From assembly GCA_023667285.1 (NCBI GenBank), contig JAMPAK010000001.1:669106-706248 (forward strand): a stretch of 37,143 nucleotides of DNA, read 5' to 3'. This stretch comes from Muribaculaceae bacterium. GTDB taxonomy: Bacteria > Bacteroidota > Bacteroidia > Bacteroidales > Muribaculaceae. Positions 8,635 to 16,432 of this stretch are shown in pieces. The stretch's first letter is position 1. Every line of letters begins with the position of its first letter. The notes beneath the pieces are model-generated. The model had not been told where the DNA came from, did not search any database, and saw only the letters and a program-made list of their open reading frames with translations. The position numbers and the translations under genes were made by a program.

Positions 8635-9594
8635 CTACAGTTTGTTGATGGTTTCCCGAATCTCATAATGGTTGCGCCCGGCAGAGTTGCGGACTATCAG
8701 CTCGCCCAGAAATCCGGTGAGGAAGAGCATGGATCCGAGAATCATAGTGGTGAGCGCCAGGAAGAAATATGGTGAGTCTGTCACAAGGGTGTAGTGATTG
8801 CCGGCATACATGTTGTAGAGCTTGCTGAAACCCACCACCATCACAGCGATGAAGCCTATGAGAAACATCAGCGATCCCAGCAGTCCGAAGAAGTGCATCG
8901 GCTTGGCACCGAACTTGCCTGTGAACCAGAGGGTGGCGAGATCGAGGTATCCGTTGACAAAGCGGTCGAGGCCAAACTTGGTGACACCATACTTGCGCGC
9001 CTGATGCTTCACCACCTTCTCGCCAATCTTGTCGAATCCGGCATTCTTGGCAAGATAAGGGATGTAGCGGTGCATGTCGCCATAGACCTCGATGTGTTTC
9101 ACCACCTCCAGCCTGTATGCCTTGAGGCCGCAGTTGAAATCGTGGAGATTGTTGATGCCGCTCACTTTGCGTGCGGTGGCGTTGAAGAGTTTGGTGGGGA
9201 TGGTCTTCGACAGCGGGTCGTAGCGCTTTTTCTTCCATCCTGACACGAGGTCGAAGCCGTCGCGCATAATCATCAGATAGAGCTCAGGAATCTCATCGGG
9301 AGAGTCCTGGAGGTCGGCATCCATGGTGATGACAACGTCGCCCTGAGCCATGGCAAATCCGGTGTTGAGCGCCGGCGACTTGCCGTAGTTGCGTCTGAAT
9401 GACACGCCGCGCATAGCGGGATTGGCGGCCGAGAGTGTGCGTATCACCTCCCATGAGTTGTCTGTCGACCCGTCGTCGACAAAAATCACCTCATAAGAGA
9501 AGTCGTGTTCCTTCATCACCCGCTCTATCCATGTGGCCAGTTCGGGGAGCGACTCAGCCTCGTTGTAGAGGGGGATTACTACTGATATATCCAT
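8635..9594 (-). CDS. GT2 family membrane glycosyltransferase (polyprenyl-phosphate glycosyltransferase-like)
   Basis: 319 residues. A GT-A nucleotide-sugar domain spans ~1-230 with the family start VVIPLYNE, VDDGSTDNSW (39-48) and the DxD-like metal site DADLQD (92-97). Two transmembrane helices follow (~234-257 and ~276-300), the layout of GtrB/ArnC/DPM-type enzymes that load a sugar from UDP- or GDP-sugar onto undecaprenyl phosphate at the inner membrane. The donor sugar cannot be read from sequence. Second gene of the minus-strand operon, 25 bp after the DUF4199 gene and directly abutting the DUF6452 gene. A GtrA-family protein, the usual partner class, is encoded elsewhere in the window (29876). 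Confidence 0.9.
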   Translation of the reverse strand: MDISVVIPLYNEAESLPELATWIERVMKEHDFSYEVIFVDDGSTDNSWEVIRTLSAANPAMRGVSFRRNYGKSPALNTGFAMAQGDVVITMDADLQDSPDEIPELYLMIMRDGFDLVSGWKKKRYDPLSKTIPTKLFNATARKVSGINNLHDFNCGLKAYRLEVVKHIEVYGDMHRYIPYLAKNAGFDKIGEKVVKHQARKYGVTKFGLDRFVNGYLDLATLWFTGKFGAKPMHFFGLLGSLMFLIGFIAVMVVGFSKLYNMYAGNHYTLVTDSPYFFLALTTMILGSMLFLTGFLGELIVRNSAGRNHYEIRETINKL

Positions 9595-9619
9595 GCGGAA
9601 ATAATAGTGTGATGAGTTT

Positions 9620-10171
9620 TTAGAGTGTTTCCAGATTTGTGTCTCTGCGGTGTCTCAGTGTGAGAAACGCGCTGAGGCAGAATGTGAGGGCTGAGCCGGT
9701 CACAATGGAGAGCATGATGAGCTCGGCGATGATGGAGATGGGGGTGGGGATGAACCGGGCGTCAATCATGGCGGAGGCCACGGAGGCTGCCTGGTCCACG
9801 ACGGTGTCGGGCATGACACCCTCAAGGCTGGCGAGGGCTTGGATTTGTCCGGCGATGAAGTCAGGCTCAATCCACTTCATATAGACAATCAGCGCCGTCC
9901 CTGCTATGAGCATGGAGCAGAAGAACAGCACCACCCCATACATCCACAGCATGGCGAATGTGGAGACACGGCCCAGCGAGCGCTGATAGCGGCTCATGAG
10001 TGGATAGACCACCCCGGGGACGGCCACCATCATCGCCAGCGACAGTAGCCCCAGCAGAGGAAGCGATGAGGAGAAGATGGAGGCAAAGAACATTACCCCC
10101 AGATATATCCCAAAGGCAAAGCCGTCTGAACCGCCCCTGGAATAAGGAGAAATCAAGTTGGTGGAACTCAC
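9620..10171 (-). CDS. DUF4199 membrane protein
   Basis: 183 residues with four hydrophobic segments: ~20-40, ~42-58, ~72-98 and ~145-170. The arrangement (short N-terminus, two close helices, long extracytoplasmic loop after helix three) fits the Bacteroidetes DUF4199 family, often found directly before a GT2 glycosyltransferase as here. Function unknown. It is the first gene of the five-gene minus-strand operon, with a good promoter 60-90 bases upstream and a leader of about 55 bases. Confidence 0.85.
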   Translation of the reverse strand: MSSTNLISPYSRGGSDGFAFGIYLGVMFFASIFSSSLPLLGLLSLAMMVAVPGVVYPLMSRYQRSLGRVSTFAMLWMYGVVLFFCSMLIAGTALIVYMKWIEPDFIAGQIQALASLEGVMPDTVVDQAASVASAMIDARFIPTPISIIAELIMLSIVTGSALTFCLSAFLTLRHRRDTNLETL

Positions 10172-10232
10172 TTGGTGTACAATGGTTAAAAAGTTATCAC
10201 GGCCCCGTGTGGACGCGAGCCGATTGAAATAG

Positions 10233-10263
10233 CAAAATTACAAAGAATTTGTCAGATTGTCAA
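10233..10263 (-). promoter_or_regulatory. Promoter of DUF4199-GT2-phoH operon
   Basis: On the minus strand TAATTTTG (10233-10240) is a perfect TAnnTTTG -7 box and TTG (10261-10263) lies exactly 20 bases upstream as the -33 element. Transcription would start near 10227. It interlocks with the opposite promoter of lptE. Confidence 0.75.
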
Positions 10264-10279
10264 GAATATATTAATTTTG
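10248..10279 (+). promoter_or_regulatory. Promoter of lptE operon
   Basis: TTTG (10248-10251) and TAATTTTG (10272-10279) are separated by exactly 20 bases, a full consensus Bacteroidetes promoter. The expected start of transcription falls at or within a few bases of the lptE ATG at 10285. Confidence 0.8.
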
Positions 10280-10284
10280 TGGTG

Positions 10285-10803
10285 ATGAAAGCCTCATTTC
10301 TCATCCGGACCGTCATTCTCACACTTCTGCTCACCCTCACCGGGTGCCGGATAAACTTCACCCTCAACGGCGCGGCCATAGACTACAATGTATACCGCAC
10401 CATTTATGTCTCGGAGTTCCCCATCCGAGCCTCTTTGGTGTATCCGCCGCTGCAGCAGATGTTTGAGAATAAACTCCTTGACTATATAGACTCCAACACG
10501 CGCCTGCGCACCGTCGACACCGGCAACTCTGACCTGCAGCTCGAGGGGGAGATAACGGGCTATGCGCTCTCACCCCAGGCCGTCACCGAGAATGCCTATG
10601 CCTCACGCACACGTCTGACCATCCAGGTGAGAGTCCACTATATCGACAACAGGCAGGAGGGGAAAGATATCGACCAGACCTTCAGCGCCTATCGCGACTT
10701 CGACTCCTCTGAGATGCTCACGGATGTCCAGGACCAGCTCTGCGAGGAGATCACCGCTGAGCTCATCGACCTAATCTTCAACGCAACCCTCGGAAACTGG
10801 TAA
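10285..10803 (+). CDS. lptE: LptE-family LPS-assembly lipoprotein
   Basis: 172 residues from the ATG at 10285; an earlier in-frame ATG (10249) lies upstream of the promoter -7 box and is excluded. The signal peptide ends LTLTGC (Cys21). The mature domain shows the Bacteroidetes LptE pattern: INFTLNGAAID, IYVSEFPIRASLVYPPLQQMFENKL, RLRTVD...SDLQLEGEITGYALSPQAV, and a C-terminal helix with ELIDLIFNATLGNW. LptE plugs the LptD barrel in the outer membrane and helps insert LPS. It leads an operon with a TPR-like gene, secG and possibly the MsbA-like exporter, all envelope biogenesis functions. Confidence 0.87.
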   Translation: MKASFLIRTVILTLLLTLTGCRINFTLNGAAIDYNVYRTIYVSEFPIRASLVYPPLQQMFENKLLDYIDSNTRLRTVDTGNSDLQLEGEITGYALSPQAVTENAYASRTRLTIQVRVHYIDNRQEGKDIDQTFSAYRDFDSSEMLTDVQDQLCEEITAELIDLIFNATLGNW

Positions 10804-10819
10804 TCACCACAACCTATCC

Positions 10820-11566
10820 ATGACCCCACTTCTGAGCCGTATATCTGCCGCCATCGCTGACAGCGAGTCCCCCCTCGAGCCCTCTGATATCGAGGAGGCA
10901 TCGCGGCTTTATCCCTACTTCACGCTCCCTGACGTGGCATGGCTGAGCCGTGCAGGCCACTCTGCCGACAAGACTCTACGGCAAAGAGCGCTCAACCGCG
11001 TCGCCCTAAATGCGCCTGACCCGGCGTCGCTCTTCATGCTGATCAACCCCGACACCTCCCATCTAAGGGGCTTCTATCCGGAGAAGCGCCATGAGATGGG
11101 TACTGACGACGCCATCACCAAGTTTCTTGAGACATACGGGTCCTCTGACCCGGCCCAGGACGCGCTGCTCGAGCGGCTCATATTCAATCCCGTTCCCCCT
11201 GACTACACCTCCCTGCTCGAGCATGAGGGGATAGAGGCCACACCTGCGCCACCCACCTCAGCCCAGGACTCACTCATAGATGCATTTCTCGCCTCGGCTC
11301 CCGAGGAGGATTTGGCCGTCCTCCCTGAGACACCCCTCAAGGAGCCGGAACCTGTGGTGAGGGAGGCACGCCACATCGCCCCGCCCGAGGACTCATCCCT
11401 CTCCGAGAGCCTGGCCAAAATCTACATCAGACAGAAGCGATATGACAAGGCTTTTGAAATTATTCACACTCTAAGTTTGAATAATCCAAAAAAAAGTGCT
11501 TACTTTGCAGACCAATTACGCTTCCTTGCGAAGCTTATGCTAATCCAGAAGCATCAAAATAACTAA
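10820..11566 (+). CDS. Hypothetical cytoplasmic protein with C-terminal TPR-like helices
   Basis: 248 residues, no signal peptide or membrane segment. The N-terminal ~90 residues are helical (DIEEASRLYPYFTLPDVAWLSRAG). A proline- and acid-rich stretch follows (~135-190). The C-terminus (SLAKIYIRQKRYDKAFEII, then NPKKSAYFADQLRFLAKLM) is a single TPR-like helical hairpin. Proteins of this architecture sit between lptE and secG in many Bacteroidetes (from memory), suggesting a conserved but unassigned envelope-related role. It follows lptE by 16 bp and precedes secG by 24 bp. The last ~130 bases are notably more AT-rich than the rest of the gene. Confidence 0.8.
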   Translation: MTPLLSRISAAIADSESPLEPSDIEEASRLYPYFTLPDVAWLSRAGHSADKTLRQRALNRVALNAPDPASLFMLINPDTSHLRGFYPEKRHEMGTDDAITKFLETYGSSDPAQDALLERLIFNPVPPDYTSLLEHEGIEATPAPPTSAQDSLIDAFLASAPEEDLAVLPETPLKEPEPVVREARHIAPPEDSSLSESLAKIYIRQKRYDKAFEIIHTLSLNNPKKSAYFADQLRFLAKLMLIQKHQNN

Positions 11567-11590
11567 TAATCAATCATCTAAACATAAATC

Positions 11591-11956
11591 ATGTATATTG
11601 CACTCATAATCCTGACCCTTCTCTGCGCCGTGCTTCTCATCTGCGTTGTGCTCGTGCAGAAGTCGAAGGGTGGTGGTCTCTCCTCAACATTTGCCGGCTC
11701 AAACCAGATCATGGGAGTGCGCCGCACAAACAGTTTCATCGAGAAACTCACATGGACACTTGCAGGAATCATCTGTGTGCTCGCCATCCTCTCGACATTC
11801 TGCATGCCCAAGGCCATCAACGTCGGCTCACGTGTGAAGACCACTGTCCCCACCGAGCAGACAGTCCCCGGCAACTTTGACACTCAGGCACCCGCCGCTC
11901 CCGCTGCCGAGGCACCCGCCGCTCCTGCTGCTCCCGCTGAGACACCTGCTGAATAA
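11591..11956 (+). CDS. secG: Preprotein translocase subunit SecG
   Basis: 121 residues. Two transmembrane helices (~1-21 and ~54-74) flank the SecG signature loop (VVLVQKSKGGGLSSTFAGSNQIMGVRRTN). SecG stimulates SecYEA-driven protein export. The last ~25 residues are an Ala/Pro-rich low-complexity tail (repeats of APAAPAAE type) absent from E. coli SecG. Third gene of the lptE operon; followed by a strong RNA hairpin. Confidence 0.93.
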   Translation: MYIALIILTLLCAVLLICVVLVQKSKGGGLSSTFAGSNQIMGVRRTNSFIEKLTWTLAGIICVLAILSTFCMPKAINVGSRVKTTVPTEQTVPGNFDTQAPAAPAAEAPAAPAAPAETPAE

Positions 11957-11989
11957 TCCGGCTGCATCAGCCACAAGAAATATCACTGA

Positions 11990-12021
11990 AGCCTGCGCCG
12001 GCCATAACCGGTGTGGGCTTT
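11990..12021 (+). terminator. Hairpin between secG and ABC exporter gene (possible terminator)
   Basis: A 12-bp fully paired stem (11990-12001 with 12008-12019, three G-U pairs) with a 6-base loop, followed by only TTTAAAA. The short T run suggests a weak terminator or an RNA-processing/stability element allowing partial read-through into the next gene. Confidence 0.5.
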
Positions 12022-12059
12022 AAAAGGTTATCTATTCTCCTAACCTCACCGAATATCCA

Positions 12060-13892
12060 TTGAAAGACCTATGGCTACTGCTGGCGAGATTTGTCCCTCC
12101 ATATAAGAAATATCTCGTCCTCAACATACTGTTCAACTTCCTCTCGGCATTCCTGACTCTCTTCTCGTTTGCCCTGATTATACCCATCCTTGAGATGCTT
12201 TTCAAGGTAAAAGAAGGTGTCTATTCATATATGCCGGTGGGAAGCGCATCGTTCAAGGATGTGTGTATCAATAATTTCTATTGGTATACGCAGCAGTGCA
12301 TCACTGACTGGGGGCCGGTGTGGACCCTCACCGCACTGGCAGGCGCATTGGTGGTGATGACCGCACTTAAGACCGGAGCCACCTTCCTGAGCAACTACTT
12401 CATCATCCCCATGAGGGCAGGCATCGTGCGCGACATCCGCAACTTTGTCTACGAGAAGATTGTCCGCCTCCCCATCTCTTACTTTACAAACGAGCGCAAA
12501 GGTGATGTTATGGCCCGCATGACGGGTGACGTGGCTGAGATTGAGAACTCCATCATGGCCTCGCTCGACATGCTCTTCAAGAATCCGGTCATGATAATCG
12601 TCTGCCTCGGCATGATGATTGTGATCTCATGGAAACTCACCCTATTCGTGCTGATTCTGCTCCCCGTGGCCGGGACTGTGATGGGCCGTGTGGGCAAGAA
12701 ACTCAAGCGCAAGTCGCTCACAGGCCAGGAACAGTGGGGCACACTTATGAGCCTCATAGAGGAGACCCTCGGAGGGCTGCGCATCATCAAGGCATTCAAT
12801 GCCGAGACCAAGGTGACAGACCGCTTCCACAGCGCTAACGGTGACTTCTTTCGCACCACGTGCTCTGTGCAGCGCCGTCAGGCCCTCGCACACCCCATGA
12901 GCGAGCTGCTCGGCACCACAACCATTGCCATAGTCCTCTCCTTTGGCGGCACACTCATCCTCTCAGGCACCTCAAGCATGAACGCGGCGTCCTTCATCTA
13001 TTATCTTGTGGTGTTCTACTCCATCATCAATCCGGCCAAGGACCTCTCAAAGGCGATGTATTCAATCCAGAAGGGCCTCGCTTCGATGGAGCGCGTCGAC
13101 GCCATCCTCTCGGCAGTCAATCCCATCAAGGATCCCGAGCATCCCCGCCGTCTCCCACAGCTGCGCGGAGAAATTGAGTATCAGGATGTGACGTTCGGCT
13201 ACAACTCCGAGCGCAGGGTGGTCAATGATGTGTCGCTCACCATCGAGCCGGGCGCCACAGTGGCCCTGGTGGGCCAGAGCGGCTCAGGAAAATCGACGCT
13301 TGCCGACCTCCTGCCACGATTCTATGACGTCGACAAAGGGCGCATCACAATCGACGGCATCGACATCCGCGACTTCAAGGTCAACGATCTCCGCTCCCTC
13401 ATGGGCAATGTCAACCAGGAGGCTATCCTCTTCAACGACACCATCTTCAACAACATAGCCTTCGGCGTGGAGAATCCTACCATCGAGGAGGTGACCGCAG
13501 CCGCCAGGATAGCAAACGCCCACGACTTCATCATCACCACTGAGCATGGATATGACACTGTGATTGGCGATCGCGGATGCCGTCTCTCCGGAGGACAGCG
13601 CCAGCGCATATCAATAGCCCGCGCCATCCTGAAGAATCCTCCTATCCTCATCCTCGACGAGGCCACCTCTGCCCTCGACTCCGAGAGCGAGAAGCTCGTG
13701 CAGGAGGCTCTCGAGTCGCTCATGAAAGATAGGACGACCCTCATCATAGCCCACAGGCTCTCCACCATCCGCAACGCTTCGCTCATCTGCGTGCTGCATG
13801 AAGGACGCATCGTTGAGCGCGGCACCCACGACGAGCTTCTGGCCCGCAATGGCTACTACACTCGTCTCGTCGAGATGCAGTCCATGGGCTAA
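12060..13892 (+). CDS. MsbA-like ABC exporter (fused permease and ATPase)
   Basis: 610 residues from a TTG start; no ATG occurs in frame until ~45 residues into the first helix. Residues ~1-340 are a type-IV exporter membrane domain with six helices; residues ~365-610 are the ATPase with Walker A GQSGSGKST (~404), the signature LSGGQRQR (~508), Walker B ILILDEATSALDSESE (~530) and the H-loop IIAHRLSTIR. This is the layout of MsbA lipid A flippases and related lipid or peptide exporters. Its place after lptE/secG favours lipid A/LPS export, but substrate cannot be proven. A perfect hairpin terminator follows. Confidence 0.9.
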   Translation: MKDLWLLLARFVPPYKKYLVLNILFNFLSAFLTLFSFALIIPILEMLFKVKEGVYSYMPVGSASFKDVCINNFYWYTQQCITDWGPVWTLTALAGALVVMTALKTGATFLSNYFIIPMRAGIVRDIRNFVYEKIVRLPISYFTNERKGDVMARMTGDVAEIENSIMASLDMLFKNPVMIIVCLGMMIVISWKLTLFVLILLPVAGTVMGRVGKKLKRKSLTGQEQWGTLMSLIEETLGGLRIIKAFNAETKVTDRFHSANGDFFRTTCSVQRRQALAHPMSELLGTTTIAIVLSFGGTLILSGTSSMNAASFIYYLVVFYSIINPAKDLSKAMYSIQKGLASMERVDAILSAVNPIKDPEHPRRLPQLRGEIEYQDVTFGYNSERRVVNDVSLTIEPGATVALVGQSGSGKSTLADLLPRFYDVDKGRITIDGIDIRDFKVNDLRSLMGNVNQEAILFNDTIFNNIAFGVENPTIEEVTAAARIANAHDFIITTEHGYDTVIGDRGCRLSGGQRQRISIARAILKNPPILILDEATSALDSESEKLVQEALESLMKDRTTLIIAHRLSTIRNASLICVLHEGRIVERGTHDELLARNGYYTRLVEMQSMG

Positions 13893-13912
13893 AGATGCAT
13901 ACGGAGAAATCA

Positions 13913-13952
13913 AAAGGTGCGGTGACCCCTGATGATGGATCACCGCACCTTT
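13913..13952. terminator. Bidirectional hairpin terminator
   Basis: A perfect 13-bp stem (13913-13925 with 13940-13952) with a 14-base loop lies between convergent genes. The stem itself starts with AAA and ends with TTT, and T-rich bases follow on both strands. Confidence 0.8.
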
Positions 13953-13979
13953 CGATTTTAGTTCTTAGTGACTGCCGGC

Positions 13980-14501
13980 TTAGAAACTTACTTTGAAACC
14001 GAGTTCAAAGCCATCGTTGATTGCAAAGCCCACTCTGTTCACTCCGTCATAATGGCTGTAGCTGAGCAGGGTCGTGCGGGCTACGAGAGCAAAAGTGTCG
14101 TTGAAGTTGATCTTCATGCCGGGACGGAGGGCTGACTCAAAGCCACCCACACCATCAAAGTCGCTCACTTTCTGATGTCCGTAGCCCAGTGCGAGCTCGC
14201 CGAAGAAATCGACTATGCTTGCATGTGCAAATGTGCCCCTGACATAGGGAAGGATTCCCACGTTGGTGATATTCACGCCCTCAGTGTGCTGGAAAGCAAC
14301 GGGAATTGAGACACCCACGGCCCATGTGCTGTTCAGGTCATATCCGAGTTCAGGAGCAACCGCAAACGCACTGGTTGTGGCTGAGCCGCCGTCCGTGCTG
14401 TAGTGAAGCACCTGTGCGCCGATTGTGCCACCGGCATAGAGCTGTGCACTGGCTGTCACGCTCATGCAGATGAGCGCCATGAGAAGAAACAGTTTTTTCA
14501 T
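13980..14501 (-). CDS. Small outer-membrane beta-barrel protein
   Basis: 173 residues. A signal peptide (MKKLFLLMALICMSVTASAQ) precedes alternating amphipathic strands (YAGGTIGAQVLHYS, AVAPELGYDLNSTWAVGVSIPV, VGILPYVRGTFAHASIVDFFGELALGYG) and a C-terminal strand ending in Phe (FELGFKVSF), the export signal for BamA. It resembles eight-stranded OmpX/OmpA-like or 'porin family' barrels of Bacteroidales. It follows the ferritin gene by 24 bp with no promoter visible between, so probably co-transcribed. A physiological link to iron storage is only inferred from position. Confidence 0.85.
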   Translation of the reverse strand: MKKLFLLMALICMSVTASAQLYAGGTIGAQVLHYSTDGGSATTSAFAVAPELGYDLNSTWAVGVSIPVAFQHTEGVNITNVGILPYVRGTFAHASIVDFFGELALGYGHQKVSDFDGVGGFESALRPGMKINFNDTFALVARTTLLSYSHYDGVNRVGFAINDGFELGFKVSF

Positions 14502-14525
14502 AATGTGATGAATTCAGAAGCCTGA

Positions 14526-15047
14526 TTACTCAGCTGTTGCCAGGGGTGAGGGGACTGAATAGGCCCTAGTGGCGAGTTCCTGGTCGAGCATGTAGAGACC
14601 CATGCCGTTGTCGCCGATGAGGCGGAGCTTGTCGATGAGGGTGCGGCAATTGTCCTCCTCCTCAACCTGCTCAGACACAAACCATGTCAGGCGGTCGCGT
14701 GTGGCATAGTCTTCCTCCTTGGCAGCCAGGGAGTAGAGGCCGTTGATGAGGGCTGTGACCTTCTGCTCATGCTCGAGGGTAGCCTTGAAGGCATCCATAG
14801 GTTTCTCCCACGATGTGGGGACAGCGTCAATAGCCTTGAGCGCCACGCGGCCGCCACGCTGGTTGATATAGTTCATGAAGATGCGGGCATGGTCCTGCTC
14901 CTCCTTGAACTGGACATCAAACCAATTTGCTATGCCGGTGAGGCCCTCTGACTGAAAGTGCATGCTCATTGAAAGATAGAGATACGCGCTGAAGAACTCA
15001 GCGTTGATCTGCTCGTTGAGAGCATCCTGGATTTTGGGATTTAGCAT
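14526..15047 (-). CDS. ftnA: Ferritin, non-haem iron storage protein
   Basis: 173 residues, a typical bacterial ferritin length. All ferroxidase residues known from E. coli FtnA fall at the same numbers: Glu17, Glu50, His53, Glu94, Gln127 and Glu130. The protein forms a cytosolic 24-mer that oxidises Fe(II) and stores it as mineral, limiting oxidative damage. A TAnnTTTG promoter box lies 30-40 bases upstream. Residues 150-173 extend slightly beyond the core (VPSPLATAE). Confidence 0.96.
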   Translation of the reverse strand: MLNPKIQDALNEQINAEFFSAYLYLSMSMHFQSEGLTGIANWFDVQFKEEQDHARIFMNYINQRGGRVALKAIDAVPTSWEKPMDAFKATLEHEQKVTALINGLYSLAAKEEDYATRDRLTWFVSEQVEEEDNCRTLIDKLRLIGDNGMGLYMLDQELATRAYSVPSPLATAE

Positions 15048-15078
15048 TGTGAATGTGTTTTGTTGATGATTACAGGTG

Positions 15079-15086
15079 CAAAATTA
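15079..15086 (-). promoter_or_regulatory. -7 box of the ferritin gene
   Basis: Minus-strand TAATTTTG matches TAnnTTTG, 32 bases upstream of the ferritin ATG. No convincing -33 TTTG is seen at 20 bases. Confidence 0.6.
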
Positions 15087-15112
15087 ACATTTTTCCCACA
15101 TATTAGGTTCGG

Positions 15113-15147
15113 TTTGGGAGAAAATCTCACTAAAATTACTACCTTTG
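15113..15147 (+). promoter_or_regulatory. Promoter of the GlcNAc-1-P transferase gene
   Basis: TTTG (15113-15116) and TACCTTTG (15140-15147) are spaced by 23 bases, slightly long for this promoter class. It indicates a leader of about 70 bases and rules out the upstream in-frame start at 15145, which lies inside the -7 box. Confidence 0.6.
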
Positions 15148-15225
15148 CAATGCGCAATAAAACCTGACACAACCCGTTTCTTGCGAGAAGTCAACGCGCT
15201 CCCTCATTCAATCCATTCATCGGAT

Positions 15226-16329
15226 ATGGCTTACTGGATAACAAATATCCTGATTGTATTCTTTCTATGTGTGCTTTTTGCGGGCGTACTGATACCGGAG
15301 ATTCTCCTAATCGCTTATCGCCGCAGCCTTTTCGATAAGGTCGACAGGCGCAAGACACACAAAGGCTCCATCCCACGGCTCGGCGGCATTGCCTTTGAGC
15401 CGGTGATTCTATTGAGCATCGCGCTGGTGCTGGGTGCAAACATCATGCTCGGCAACACCACATTCGGCGATGCATTCTCAACCGTCGGATTGCTGATAGT
15501 CACCGGATTCTGTTCGGTGCAGCTGCTGTATCTTGTGGGCATAGCCGACGACCTCATAGGCATAAAATACAGAGCCAAATTTGTGGTCCAGATCATATGC
15601 GCCATCCTCCTCATATGCAGCGGCTGCTGGTTCACCACGATGGGCGGAGTTCTGGGATTCGGACAGATAGCCCCATGGTTTGGCTATCCGTTCACCGCAG
15701 TGGTGATAGTCTTCCTCATCAACGCCATCAATCTCATCGACGGTATAGACGGTCTCGCATCAGGACTGAGCTCGGTAGCCGCAGGGATATATGGCGTCTC
15801 TTTTTTCTTCCTGGGCGACTATGCCCTGGCCATCATCTCGTTTGCCACACTCGGAGTGCTGTGTCCCTTCTTCTACTTCAATGTGTTTGGCGATGTCAAG
15901 AAACACTCTAAGATATTTATGGGCGACACCGGCTCACTCACAATAGGGCTGATTCTCAGCATCCTGGGCATCAAACTCTACACATCGCCCGCGTCCGCCC
16001 AACTGGGGTTTGCCCCGGCCATCCTGGCTTTCTCCCCCCTCATCATTCCATGCTTTGACGTCATCAGGGTCAGCATCATGCGTGTGCGCCAGCATCGTTC
16101 ACCCTTCCTGCCTGACAAGTGCCACATCCATCACAAGTTCCTGGCCTCTGGGATGCAGCCGCGCACAGCGATGGTCAGTCTCATCTCCATTTCGGCGCTC
16201 CTCTGCCTCATCAATCTGGGCTTGTCGATGCTTATCAATATCAACCTGATCATCCTTGTCGACATAGCGCTATGGATAGCGCTCAACTACTGGCTCGACA
16301 CACGGATAGAGAGTGTCGATGAGGATTGA
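15226..16329 (+). CDS. Polyprenyl-phosphate GlcNAc-1-phosphate transferase (WecA/MraY family)
   Basis: 367 residues from ATG 15226, where the first transmembrane helix begins (MAYWITNILIVFFL). About ten membrane helices. Family motifs are present in order: KTHKGSIPRLGG, GIADDLIGIKYRAKF (DD metal/catalytic pair), NAINLIDGIDGLASG, FMGDTGSLTIG and the C-terminal HIHHKFLASG loop that contacts the nucleotide sugar. These enzymes transfer a HexNAc-1-phosphate from UDP to undecaprenyl phosphate at the inner face of the membrane, starting O-antigen, capsule or teichoic-acid-like glycans. The HIHH loop fits WecA/TagO rather than MraY. It stands alone between a promoter and a strong terminator. Confidence 0.92.
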   Translation: MAYWITNILIVFFLCVLFAGVLIPEILLIAYRRSLFDKVDRRKTHKGSIPRLGGIAFEPVILLSIALVLGANIMLGNTTFGDAFSTVGLLIVTGFCSVQLLYLVGIADDLIGIKYRAKFVVQIICAILLICSGCWFTTMGGVLGFGQIAPWFGYPFTAVVIVFLINAINLIDGIDGLASGLSSVAAGIYGVSFFFLGDYALAIISFATLGVLCPFFYFNVFGDVKKHSKIFMGDTGSLTIGLILSILGIKLYTSPASAQLGFAPAILAFSPLIIPCFDVIRVSIMRVRQHRSPFLPDKCHIHHKFLASGMQPRTAMVSLISISALLCLINLGLSMLININLIILVDIALWIALNYWLDTRIESVDED

Positions 16330-16357
16330 CTCCGGCCGGCATATAAAAACAAGATAA

Positions 16358-16404
16358 AGAATCCGCATGGACTGAGGATGATGCCTCGAGGCCATGCGGA
16401 TTCT
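16358..16404. terminator. Bidirectional hairpin terminator
   Basis: A perfect 13-bp stem (16358-16370 with 16392-16404) followed by GATATTTTT lies between convergent genes; an inner GAGG/CCTC pairing can extend it. Confidence 0.8.
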
Positions 16405-16432
16405 GATATTTTTCCTTAGAGAACGGGAATGT

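Noticed and set aside
10249-10284. Upstream in-frame start for lptE
   Set aside because: It lies upstream of the -7 element and would bury the lipoprotein signal peptide.
15145-15225. Upstream extension of the GlcNAc-1-P transferase
   Set aside because: The codons overlap the -7 box and encode a polar stretch before the first helix, so the start at 15226 is preferred.
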